A DNA stretch of 5,564 nucleotides from Prevotella sp. UBA4376 (GCA_002391185.1 DGRY01000202.1:1-5564); one strand, 5' to 3'. Numbered from the stretch's first letter, positions 1 through 5,509 are shown. Made by a program: numbers and translations. The notes: a model not told the origin generated them from the sequence alone.

Positions 1-14
1 TTCAATGTTCAATC

Positions 15-38
15 TTCAATAGCGAAGCTCCGCTTCGC
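15..38. repeat. Left copy of a 24-base direct repeat bracketing the gene block
   Basis: This begins TTCAATAGC and continues through the hairpin at 22-38. The same element, without gaps and in the same orientation, lies at 5510-5533 with 19 of 24 bases identical; the first nine bases are identical. Confidence 0.6.
22..38. repeat. Perfect hairpin, 7-bp stem and 3-base loop
   Basis: GCGAAGC, a 3-base loop TCC, and GCTTCGC form a perfect stem. It is preceded by three TTCAAT units (1-20). On the minus strand the stem is followed by TATTGAAG rather than a run of T, so it is not a standard intrinsic terminator. It is GC-rich against an AT-rich background and looks like a dispersed intergenic repeat unit; a transcript-end stabilising role is possible. 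Confidence 0.75.
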
Positions 39-95
39 GCTGGGGATGGGAGAGGCTTATCATTAACGGTGGACAGTTCTCTGTAGAGTTCTCCG

Positions 96-138
96 TATAA
101 TGTTAGTATAATTAATCGTATAATTAATCGTATAATTG
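96..138. repeat. AT-rich 12-bp tandem repeat array
   Basis: TATAATTAATCG occurs twice in perfect tandem (107-118, 119-130), followed by a partial third copy (131-138) and preceded by a degenerate 11-base copy (96-106). Just to the left, AGTTCTC occurs at 75-81 and 87-93, also with a 12-base period. Confidence 0.8.
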
Positions 139-158
139 TTTGTTAATATTTTTGTTTT

Positions 159-199
159 CATTAACGTTTCAATTAACGTCTCATTAGCGATCATTAACG
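159..199. repeat. Four ATTAACG-type motifs at 10-12 base spacing
   Basis: CATTAACG (159-166), AATTAACG (171-178), CATTAGCG (182-189) and CATTAACG (192-199) start 12, 11 and 10 bases apart. A further CATTAACG is at 61-68, and the tandem array contains the related ATTAATCG. Confidence 0.7.
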
Positions 200-260
200 G
201 AGAAAAATAAAAACATTAAAGAAAATGCTTAAGCTTGGAAAATGTCGCGCTGATGCGCAA

Positions 261-276
261 TTGCACAATTGTGCAA
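261..276. repeat. Perfect 16-bp palindrome TTGCACAATTGTGCAA
   Basis: Both halves match with no spacer. It lies 48 bases beyond the S41 stop and overlaps the 8-bp palindrome GCAATTGC (257-264), next to a GCGC-TGAT-GCGC inverted repeat (247-258). It could be a dimeric regulator site or part of the 3' end of the transcript; no T-run follows on the minus strand. Confidence 0.75.
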
Positions 277-324
277 AGGATATCAACCTAACAACTTTGA
301 ACATTGAGTTTTGAATTATGCTAT

Positions 325-1833
325 TTATTTCGTTAGCTTTTCTATAAACAATAATTCTGCATCCTTACTGAAGTCGAACTGGCGATAGTCGTCATACGAC
401 AGTTGGATGCCAGGGGTGAAAGTTTTTGCCATAGGATGATCTTTCGGGAAGCAACTTTGTAGTGAATTAGAGACAGAACATTCAAGACCAGTATTCGGTA
501 ATTTAAATTGTGTAACCTCCATAAACGTGTTGGACGCCTGCCCGGAAGGTACACCTACCACCTTGGCTCCCATCTTCCACAGCATGTAAGCGGTATGGAA
601 AGCTGAGCTGAAAGTCTGCACGTCTGTAATCACATAGATTTCTTTTGGTGTGTAGATGGGCTCACCGTTTTGTGCTTTGAGAATGTTCATGTCGGCACAC
701 ATGAACCAGTCGAAGCTGCTGATGTTTGATGGTCGTTCAATGAAATCACCCATCTTCAGCGATGTTCCACTATTTTGGTTGAACTGTTCTAAGGTAGTGT
801 TATTCTTCTTGAGCCAACCCTCTGATACTTTGGTGGCAGCGTGCATGCCAAAGTCGGTAACCATGATACGCTTTCCGTAGAGCTCGTACAGCGCAGCATA
901 CATGATCATCGTCCAACCTCCGCCATTGCCACGCAGGTCGATAATGAGACGAGGACTGTTAGCCGTTTTCATCTCACGCAGCATCTTGGCAAAGATATCA
1001 GCCACAATCACATCCGATTTGAGACCGTAGCTTTCGAGATTTGGTATGTCGGCACTCACTATAGAGTTGATGCACATCACCATCGTTTGTTTGTTGTCAT
1101 CGATGAAGTTGTATTCGAAGTTCTTATGAGGGAAACGTTCATCAGTAGATGTCCATACTATGTTTTTCCAAAACGGGCCGTTGGGATAGAAAGGCAGACT
1201 GACGAGTGTATCTTTGCCATTAGTCATACGGAACTTCATTGAGACCTGATCCTTATTGAATGTAGGGAATAACTGTCGCAAGACATTAGTATTACCAATA
1301 CGCGTGCATGCTTTTCCCATCAATCCATAACGATTTTCTGAAATGACCAGTTTGTCAAGACGGTCAAGTACCGATTCTAATGATTCCCCTTCCACCTCGC
1401 ATAACATCGCTCCCTTTAACGCCTTCAGTTCTGGAGTATATCCGTTTACAATGATGCCATCCGGGATCACTTTAAGCTTAAGTGGAATCCATCCGTCTTC
1501 AACCTTCTTTGATGCATTACCATACCCCATATAGGTGTGACCGTCGTGGAGTGCAGACAATAGTCTGGTTACTTCTGCCTGCATTTCGTTAGTTGACAAT
1601 GTGTCGCGATTAATCAGCTTATCTCTCAGCTGTTTCACTGCTTTGTCAAAGCCGTCCTTCCCGCCAAAAGCGCTGTATGGATCGGGATGTATCTGCTCTA
1701 ATTGTCTGAAGAAATAGTCGTAATCCTGAAGCAACTGCTCTTGACTGCAATTGTCATTGTCCTTTTTCGTTTGCCCCTGAGCAAATGCAAGGGTCGCCAA
1801 AAATGTGAGTATTGTTACTATTGTTCTCATCAT
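325..1833 (-). CDS. Secreted S41-family (tricorn/C-terminal-processing-like) peptidase
   Basis: This 502-residue protein is predicted to be an exported serine peptidase of family S41. The N-terminus has a hydrophobic stretch (about residues 4-18) ending in A-F-A at 16-18, a signal peptidase I type site; there is no lipobox cysteine, so a periplasmic or secreted soluble protein is likely. A helical region and the HDGHT motif (96-100) come first, and the core shows IDLRGNGGG (298-306), the family's IDLRxNxGG hallmark. The segment TFSSAF (407-412) aligns with the nucleophile motif TxSAxE, giving Ser409 as the likely nucleophile, but the usual Glu is Phe412. The Lys expected about 25 residues after the serine in CtpA-type enzymes is also absent, so a tricorn-like Ser/His pairing with His99 is more plausible. 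The start overlaps the GNAT stop as ATGA, which supports Met1, though Met2 is adjacent. It is the last gene of the operon. The substrate is unknown and an inactive homologue is possible. Confidence 0.9.
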   Translation of the reverse strand: MMRTIVTILTFLATLAFAQGQTKKDNDNCSQEQLLQDYDYFFRQLEQIHPDPYSAFGGKDGFDKAVKQLRDKLINRDTLSTNEMQAEVTRLLSALHDGHTYMGYGNASKKVEDGWIPLKLKVIPDGIIVNGYTPELKALKGAMLCEVEGESLESVLDRLDKLVISENRYGLMGKACTRIGNTNVLRQLFPTFNKDQVSMKFRMTNGKDTLVSLPFYPNGPFWKNIVWTSTDERFPHKNFEYNFIDDNKQTMVMCINSIVSADIPNLESYGLKSDVIVADIFAKMLREMKTANSPRLIIDLRGNGGGWTMIMYAALYELYGKRIMVTDFGMHAATKVSEGWLKKNNTTLEQFNQNSGTSLKMGDFIERPSNISSFDWFMCADMNILKAQNGEPIYTPKEIYVITDVQTFSSAFHTAYMLWKMGAKVVGVPSGQASNTFMEVTQFKLPNTGLECSVSNSLQSCFPKDHPMAKTFTPGIQLSYDDYRQFDFSKDAELLFIEKLTK

Positions 1834-2336
1834 ACAATTTTCTCCATATATACAAATTCTAATTGATCATCCACTCGCCTACAGTCAAACTCTTGATAGC
1901 CCATCTTCTGATACAGTCGGATGTTGTCTATGCTACGGGTGCTCGTAAACAGCTCATACCTCTTTTGAGGGCAATACTTCTCTATCTCACTTAGGAGTTT
2001 AGCGCCATAACCACGATGTCTGTAATCGGGATGAACCATCAGTTTTCCTACATAGACGGTTTCTTTTATCTCCCATGCACGGATAGATCCTATAATTAGA
2101 TTGTCTGTATCCATCAACTTTAGGATAATACCTTTGTAGTATTCCTCAATCACCTCATCTAGCGTTTGCCTTAAGGGTGGTATATCATTGTTGCCAAATA
2201 AGGCAGCCTCACTCTGATAAGCAAGGTATTGCAATTTCAGAATCTCCTGCAAATCTTCCATGTTGGCCTTACTGATACTTATTTCGTCTTCAGCAACAGA
2301 ATCATCCACAATGCATTTTGTTATGAAATCTTGCAT
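1830..2336 (-). CDS. GNAT-family N-acetyltransferase
   Basis: The 168-residue product is a GNAT acetyltransferase, which transfers acetyl from acetyl-CoA to an amine in the cytoplasm. The acetyl-CoA-binding motif A is clear at about 96-115: a beta strand, VHPDYRHRGYG, then a helix, with the R/QxxGxG pyrophosphate loop as Arg106-Gly109-Gly111. Motif B follows at 138-149 (NIRLYQKMGYQE), the usual N-x-x-x-x-Y-x-x-x-G-F/Y end of the fold. The domain proper begins near residue 18 (EISISKANMEDLQEI), so the first 17 residues are an extra N-terminal stretch. The start at 2336 lies 6 bases after the DUF3795 stop, and Met26 would cut into the domain. The gene ends in a 4-base ATGA overlap with the S41 gene, which suggests translational coupling. 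Length is normal for the family. Acceptors range from small amines and antibiotics to protein N-termini, and none can be assigned here. Confidence 0.92.
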   Translation of the reverse strand: MQDFITKCIVDDSVAEDEISISKANMEDLQEILKLQYLAYQSEAALFGNNDIPPLRQTLDEVIEEYYKGIILKLMDTDNLIIGSIRAWEIKETVYVGKLMVHPDYRHRGYGAKLLSEIEKYCPQKRYELFTSTRSIDNIRLYQKMGYQEFDCRRVDDQLEFVYMEKIV

Positions 2337-2342
2337 ATCTTG

Positions 2343-3041
2343 TTATTCGCTTACTCGCATTATTCGGAATGTGCAGCGGTCGCTTCCCCTGAGAATGGTA
2401 TTCTCGATGTGCACTTCGAAATGGCTGTTTGGTTCAAGTTGTGACAAGATATATAGAATGCTCTGTCGTGAGCACTCACACTGCTGCGGATTTTTTCTCT
2501 GCCCACATTTTACTTTAGGGCACGAACATTCCAGATAACTCAGTTCATATACCTTTCCTGGCTCAATCACTCTACCAGTATATGACTTGTTGTTGTACTC
2601 TTCCGTATATATCCTGTCAAAATCACCATTATATTTGGCATATATTTGTTTATGTAGCTGGAGAACATTGTCCTTAACACATTCTATTGCTTCTTCTCTA
2701 TAGCGCATAGATTCCAAATTATCCTTCGCCTCAGCACAATTCTCCCAGATAGCACCAACCGTCTTGCAGGTGTTCTTATCGGAACATTCGGCACAAGTCT
2801 CGTAGCCTTTAGCTGTAACGCATTTATGTACTTCGCACATATGGCTACAGAAATAGAATTTGGCGCCTTCCACACGACACCCTGTACAATTGATACTCTC
2901 AGGTGTAATCTGATCAGTATTATTCATTTCGCACCATTTTTTTGCAACCTCAATGCGCATCTTGTCGTCGTTATTTATTGTGGCGATGCGAGCTTCACAG
3001 GTCTCACAGTTAATGCCACAGCATGCAATCATTTTATTCAT
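2343..3041 (-). CDS. Cysteine-rich DUF3795 protein with C-terminal cysteine domain
   Basis: I place the start at 3041, giving 232 residues, because this ATG overlaps the stop of the preceding acetyltransferase gene as ATGA; the frame stays open further upstream but that sequence lies inside the other gene. The N-terminal ~95 residues match the DUF3795 pattern: ACCGINCETC (6-15), a C52-x2-C55 pair, C65/C69/C74, and C83-x2-C86 with C92. The region 100-155 looks helical. The end (about 157-230) forms a second cysteine cluster (C172, C174, C179, C188, C190, C223) in a context, ECSRQSILYILS then TILRGSDRCTFRI, that resembles the C-terminal part of L-2-amino-thiazoline-4-carboxylate hydrolase/DUF6144-like proteins; that second match is from memory and tentative. 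There are 21 cysteines in all, pointing to bound zinc or an iron-sulphur cluster. No enzymatic function is established for DUF3795. No signal peptide is seen, so it is likely cytoplasmic. Confidence 0.85.
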   Translation of the reverse strand: MNKMIACCGINCETCEARIATINNDDKMRIEVAKKWCEMNNTDQITPESINCTGCRVEGAKFYFCSHMCEVHKCVTAKGYETCAECSDKNTCKTVGAIWENCAEAKDNLESMRYREEAIECVKDNVLQLHKQIYAKYNGDFDRIYTEEYNNKSYTGRVIEPGKVYELSYLECSCPKVKCGQRKNPQQCECSRQSILYILSQLEPNSHFEVHIENTILRGSDRCTFRIMRVSE

Positions 3042-3655
3042 ATTGTGTTTATTGTTTTTTGCAGTTCTTCTAAGAATCGGGCAGCGTGTCCACCATCCAT
3101 CTGTACGTGATGGAACTGGAAGGAGATGGGCAGGTTGACTTTGAACCAATGCTTGCGGTATTTGCCCCACATCACCATTGGGTTACAGAACTGGTCTGTG
3201 TACTGATTTATGATGCAGTCAAGTTCGGTGGCTATCATGGCTGATGTACCAATAACCATTGCACCATCTGCAAAGGAACTCTGGCACGACGTGCTGGTCG
3301 ATTGCGTAAGAGCCATATAGTCGGAGCAGAACTTATCCAAGTTATCGGTATATGGAATGTCGCATGAGCTGATACCACCAGCTGTGTTGTTTACAATGAC
3401 ATTGATGGCAAGACAATCATATTTGTACAACTTTCCCTGCTCAGGCAGCAAATAGAATTCTTTCATCCGACTGGCAGCCTTGCCGATGCACCAGCAAAGC
3501 GCCATATTGAACGGCATCGAATGACGTTTGGCATACTTCCGCAATCGAGTCACATCAAGCGTCTTTACTATAGTTACCATAGGCATTGGCGATGACATCC
3601 ACAGTTCAAAAGCCTGAGCCCGACTTGTTTCTTTGGGGGAGATTTCCTGTTTCAT
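3038..3655 (-). CDS. CatA-like (chloramphenicol acetyltransferase family) O-acetyltransferase
   Basis: The 205-residue protein belongs to the type A chloramphenicol acetyltransferase fold, normally a trimer of about 210-220 residues that moves acetyl from acetyl-CoA to a hydroxyl group. The strongest evidence is at the C-terminus, where LPISFQFHHVQMDGGHAARF (175-194) carries the catalytic HHxxxDG core; His183 is the predicted general base and Asp187 the structural partner. Further support is PMVMWGKY (159-166), equivalent to the PIITxGK strand, and the N-terminal SRAQAFELW segment matching the conserved start of the family, so the length is near complete. Compared with the classical signature Q-[LIV]-HH-[SA]-xx-DG-[FY]-H, this protein has Phe181, Val184 and Gly189 at the three restricted positions. 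It is therefore probably not a standard chloramphenicol resistance enzyme. The gene starts 12 bases after the cysteine hydrolase stop and overlaps the DUF3795 gene by 4 bases. Confidence 0.9.
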   Translation of the reverse strand: MKQEISPKETSRAQAFELWMSSPMPMVTIVKTLDVTRLRKYAKRHSMPFNMALCWCIGKAASRMKEFYLLPEQGKLYKYDCLAINVIVNNTAGGISSCDIPYTDNLDKFCSDYMALTQSTSTSCQSSFADGAMVIGTSAMIATELDCIINQYTDQFCNPMVMWGKYRKHWFKVNLPISFQFHHVQMDGGHAARFLEELQKTINTI

Positions 3656-3667
3656 AATGTTCTTTCA

Positions 3668-4159
3668 TTATTTATAATCGGCAAGTGTTTTCACCTCACA
3701 GCCTTTGCTTTCGTAATAAGCAAACATCTCTGGTAACTTTTTCAGATCATAGCTGGTAACACAGTTGGAGAGGACATGAACTGTATATCCTGCTTTAGCC
3801 ATATTGAAACACGTTGATTTTACGCAACCTGTAGCATCAGCACCAGCAATATAGAACTCATGGATGCCATTCGCTGCAATGAAAGCAGAAAAAGCCTCGC
3901 TGGTAAGGGCATTGCTTTTCGTTTTCACGAAGATGTTGTTTGACACAACCTTCATTTCAGGCGCAAGTTCCTCACCCTTGCTACCAGGCTTGAATGTTCG
4001 CGTACCTGCTGTGATATTGTTGTGCTTGATATACACAATGTGCATACCCTCTTCCTCTGCCCATTCAATGGCTGCATTGATATTGTCGATGATGTCACGA
4101 TAGTGTTTGGTGATATCATTCTGAATGTCGATAACGACAAGTGCTTTAAGGCGTTTCAT
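3668..4159 (-). CDS. Isochorismatase-family cysteine hydrolase
   Basis: The 163-residue cytoplasmic protein has the complete catalytic triad of the isochorismatase/nicotinamidase superfamily: Asp11 in VVIDIQND, Lys79 in FVKTKSNAL, and the nucleophile Cys112 in ATGCVKSTCFNMAKAGY, where the preceding small residues form the usual oxyanion-hole turn. The strand VHVLSNCV after it is also typical. Members hydrolyse amides or related bonds (nicotinamide, N-carbamoylsarcosine, isochorismate, biuret and others). I see no clear nicotinamidase metal site: the D-x-H-x-x-H block is missing, so a metal-free hydrolase is more likely. It is somewhat shorter than the common 180-210 residues. The gene begins 8 bases after the HEAT-like gene's stop and is followed 12 bases later by the CatA-like gene, so all three are presumably co-transcribed. 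The substrate is unknown. Confidence 0.92.
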   Translation of the reverse strand: MKRLKALVVIDIQNDITKHYRDIIDNINAAIEWAEEEGMHIVYIKHNNITAGTRTFKPGSKGEELAPEMKVVSNNIFVKTKSNALTSEAFSAFIAANGIHEFYIAGADATGCVKSTCFNMAKAGYTVHVLSNCVTSYDLKKLPEMFAYYESKGCEVKTLADYK

Positions 4160-4167
4160 TATTTGTT

Positions 4168-4689
4168 TTATTTGTATTTACCGCTTAGAATCCTTTTACG
4201 CAGGCACCTTATGGCGGGTTTATAATAATCTATCTCCATCGCTTCGAGGGTGCGTTTCAACTCGTCCATCAGTTCTGGATAGAATGTACACATACGATAG
4301 GCAAGTTTCATGCAGAGTGTTTGGATACCAGAATACTCCTCGATGCTGACCATGTGCTCGAAACAGAAATCGAGAAAGTCGGTTCTCAGTTCGTCTTCGC
4401 TCATCTTCAGTCGCTCAATAATATTTAGTGTTAAGCGTCTCACAGATGAGTTATCAGTATGCATGGCTTGTTCTATCAGTTCATTAAGCAGCTCATGCAG
4501 CGCTGCGAGTTCCTTGTCGGTTGCCTTAGTTAATCCCCACAGGGCGCTTCTTGCTATCATATGGTCGTCATTGAGCGCATATTTCTTAGCAAAGCCAAGA
4601 AAATCGCTTGCTGCTTTTATCTCCTGATAGATTTCCTGTGCTCCGCCTTCGCTAAATGTCTGTTTCAGTATTTCATTTGTTATTGCCAT
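4168..4689 (-). CDS. HEAT-like helical-repeat protein of unknown function
   Basis: I do not recognise a named family for this 173-residue protein. It is almost wholly helical and appears to be built from roughly four helix pairs of about 37 residues, starting near Asp41 (DDHMIARSALWGLTK), Asp79 (DNSSVRRLTLNIIERL), Glu117 (EEYSGIQTLCMKLAYRM) and Glu152 (EIDYYKPAIRCLRKRI). The pattern of an acidic or loop residue, then a hydrophobic helix with Arg/Lys and a second amphipathic helix, is characteristic of HEAT/ARM-type solenoids, which usually bind proteins or nucleic acids. There are no catalytic motifs, membrane segments or signal peptide. The start is fixed by an in-frame TAG two codons upstream of the ATG. 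It is the first gene of the tightly spaced six-gene block. A role as a scaffold or binding partner for the enzymes after it is only a guess. Confidence 0.85.
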   Translation of the reverse strand: MAITNEILKQTFSEGGAQEIYQEIKAASDFLGFAKKYALNDDHMIARSALWGLTKATDKELAALHELLNELIEQAMHTDNSSVRRLTLNIIERLKMSEDELRTDFLDFCFEHMVSIEEYSGIQTLCMKLAYRMCTFYPELMDELKRTLEAMEIDYYKPAIRCLRKRILSGKYK

Positions 4690-4771
4690 ATTCTAAATAC
4701 TCCATTATTCTTTTGCTATAATGTTTTTCAAGGGGCTTTATTTCCTTTCCATCGGATAATAAAGTATCCCG
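4673..4771 (-). pseudogene. Possible 3' remnant of a lost gene before the HEAT-like gene
   Basis: Between an in-frame TAA (4774-4772) and a TGA ending at 4673 there are 32 open codons whose translation looks protein-like: it contains LLSDGKEIKPLEKHYSKRI and then MEYLEYGNNK before the stop. The frame overlaps the start of the HEAT-like gene by 17 bases, as genes in this operon tend to do. No start codon lies near its beginning; the only ATG (4705) would give a 10-codon peptide. I could not match it to a family. It may be the tail of a deleted upstream operon gene, a small regulatory upstream ORF, or simply non-coding sequence that looks coding. Confidence 0.35.
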
Positions 4772-4797
4772 TTAGTAATGATGGTTATTATGAAAAA
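4690..4797. other. 108-base gap between the methyltransferase and the HEAT-like gene
   Basis: I found no TAnnTTTG box on the minus strand here, so the six-gene block has no obvious promoter of its own. The gap holds a weak 5-bp inverted repeat, GGATA/TATCC (4754-4769), with no T-run behind it, and most of the possible coding remnant described separately. Readthrough from the methyltransferase promoter is the simplest explanation for expression of the downstream genes. Confidence 0.5.
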
Positions 4798-5424
4798 TCA
4801 TACAGCCTTGCATTGACAAAAGAAATATTTTTTATCAATGCGTTTGAAGTTTTCTAACTCGAAACCATGTTCTCGCATTAGTTTGTTTAGTTCCTTGCGA
4901 CCATACATATGGAAATCGCCATTGTTAGAGAAACGCAACAATGGATTTATTATAAAACGCAGAGGCTGAGGTAGATATGGGTCAACGATAGCAAGCGTTG
5001 CTCCCTTCTTCATTACACGACGGAATTCGTGCAGCACAGTTGCAGGATGAATGTAATGATGAAAGGCGAATGAACAAGTTACAATGTCCATTGCATTATT
5101 TTCGAAAGGCAATTCTTCAGCCGATGCAACATAAAGGTGTGTGTTGTCGCCTACATTGTTTCGAGCTTCGTTAATCATTTTTTCCGAGAAGTCGATGCCG
5201 TATTTATCCAAAGGAGAATCGGAAAGCATGGAGAGCACAGTGCCTGGACCACAACTAACATCAAGCCACTTGCCTGATTTGAACTTCTCCAGTTCAGCTA
5301 TTATTGAATCGTAGGCAGCCTTGCAAAACTTGCCGTCGGAAGAATTTGCATAGTTTGAAGCTATGTCGTCGAAATGTTTTTTTGTTTTTTCTGTGTAATT
5401 TAAATCTTTCATCTGCTTTTGCAT
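4798..5424 (-). CDS. Class I SAM-dependent methyltransferase
   Basis: The 208-residue product is a UbiE/type-11-like class I methyltransferase. Motif I, which binds S-adenosylmethionine, is WLDVSCGPGTVL (53-64). The acidic residue that contacts the ribose is Asp78 in YGIDFSEKMI, and the adenine-contacting region is AEELPF (102-107). The motif II/III part, MDIVTCSFAFHHY (112-124) and LHEFRRVMKKGATLAIVDPY (131-150), is also standard. The N-terminal TEKTKKHFDDIASNY is the usual lid helix. Cytoplasmic and complete; the acceptor could be a small molecule, quinone-like compound, or macromolecule. Met1 at 5424 lies 11 bases after a TAnnTTTG-like promoter box; Met5 (5412) is an alternative start. It is the first gene on the strand and is separated by 108 bases from the six-gene operon, so it could be co-transcribed or independent. 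Confidence 0.94.
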   Translation of the reverse strand: MQKQMKDLNYTEKTKKHFDDIASNYANSSDGKFCKAAYDSIIAELEKFKSGKWLDVSCGPGTVLSMLSDSPLDKYGIDFSEKMINEARNNVGDNTHLYVASAEELPFENNAMDIVTCSFAFHHYIHPATVLHEFRRVMKKGATLAIVDPYLPQPLRFIINPLLRFSNNGDFHMYGRKELNKLMREHGFELENFKRIDKKYFFCQCKAV

Positions 5425-5430
5425 TTTTGT

Positions 5431-5442
5431 TGCTGCAAAAAT
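5431..5442. repeat. Copy 1 of a 12-base direct repeat in the promoter region
   Basis: TGCTGCAAAAAT on the plus strand (ATTTTTGCAGCA on the minus strand) occurs here, overlapping the -7 box, and again at 5481-5492, exactly 50 bases away. Only this copy is preceded by the TA needed for a TAnnTTTG box. Confidence 0.8.
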
Positions 5443-5467
5443 ACATATAGTTTTTCATTCGATTAAA
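5436..5467 (-). promoter_or_regulatory. Bacteroidetes-type promoter upstream of the methyltransferase
   Basis: Read on the minus strand, TATTTTTG (5443-5436) matches the Bacteroidetes -7 element TAnnTTTG exactly. A TTTA (5467-5464) lies 20 bases upstream and matches the -33 TTTG at three of four bases with normal spacing. Transcription from here would leave a very short leader before the ATG at 5424. It is the best promoter candidate in the window and may serve the methyltransferase alone or the whole gene block. Confidence 0.5.
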
Positions 5468-5480
5468 TTTTTGGGACGAA

Positions 5481-5492
5481 TGCTGCAAAAAT
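5481..5492. repeat. Copy 2 of the 12-base direct repeat
   Basis: This is identical to the copy at 5431-5442. Here the minus strand reads CATTTTTG rather than TATTTTTG, so it is a poorer promoter box. It may be a regulator site, a weak second promoter, or a chance duplicate in AT-rich DNA. Confidence 0.75.
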
Positions 5493-5509
5493 GTGACGAG
5501 TGACAATTA

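Larger units (their letters stand above)
1..324. other. Non-coding, repeat-rich 3' flank of the operon
   Basis: No credible gene is present in either strand of this stretch after the S41 stop codon. It is AT-rich and full of short repeats, listed separately: a perfect hairpin (22-38), a 12-bp tandem array (96-138), ATTAACG-type motifs (61-199) and a 16-bp palindrome (261-276). An 11-base inverted repeat, TCAATGTTCAA at 2-12 and its complement at 297-307, flanks almost the whole stretch. A canonical hairpin-plus-T-run terminator for the operon was not found. Confidence 0.7.

Noticed and set aside
22..38. Hairpin as an intrinsic terminator for the operon
   Set aside because: There is no run of T after the stem on either strand, and it lies nearly 300 bases from the last stop codon.
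227..234. GCTTAAGC followed by a T-rich minus-strand tract as a terminator
   Set aside because: The 8-bp palindrome has no loop, so it would pair at most two or three bases; too weak despite the T-rich sequence after it.
841..1242. 133-residue open frame on the plus strand
   Set aside because: It is antisense to the well-supported S41 gene, has no recognisable domain, and its His-rich, low-sense translation is typical of a shadow frame.
3042..3170. Upstream in-frame extension of the DUF3795 gene by 43 residues
   Set aside because: It lies wholly inside the CatA-like gene in another frame, its translation is unlike the domain, and the ATG at 3041 makes a clean ATGA overlap right before the conserved ACCG motif.
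325..4689. Array of integron gene cassettes, given the resistance-like acetyltransferases
   Set aside because: Cassettes need attC sites between genes, but gaps here are -4 to 12 bases, and no integrase is present.
4754..4769. GGATA/TATCC hairpin as a methyltransferase terminator
   Set aside because: The stem is only 5 bp, AT-rich and not followed by a T-run.
5294..5506. 70-residue minus-strand open frame covering the methyltransferase start
   Set aside because: It overlaps the promoter and the methyltransferase's conserved N-terminus in another frame and is basic, domain-free sequence.
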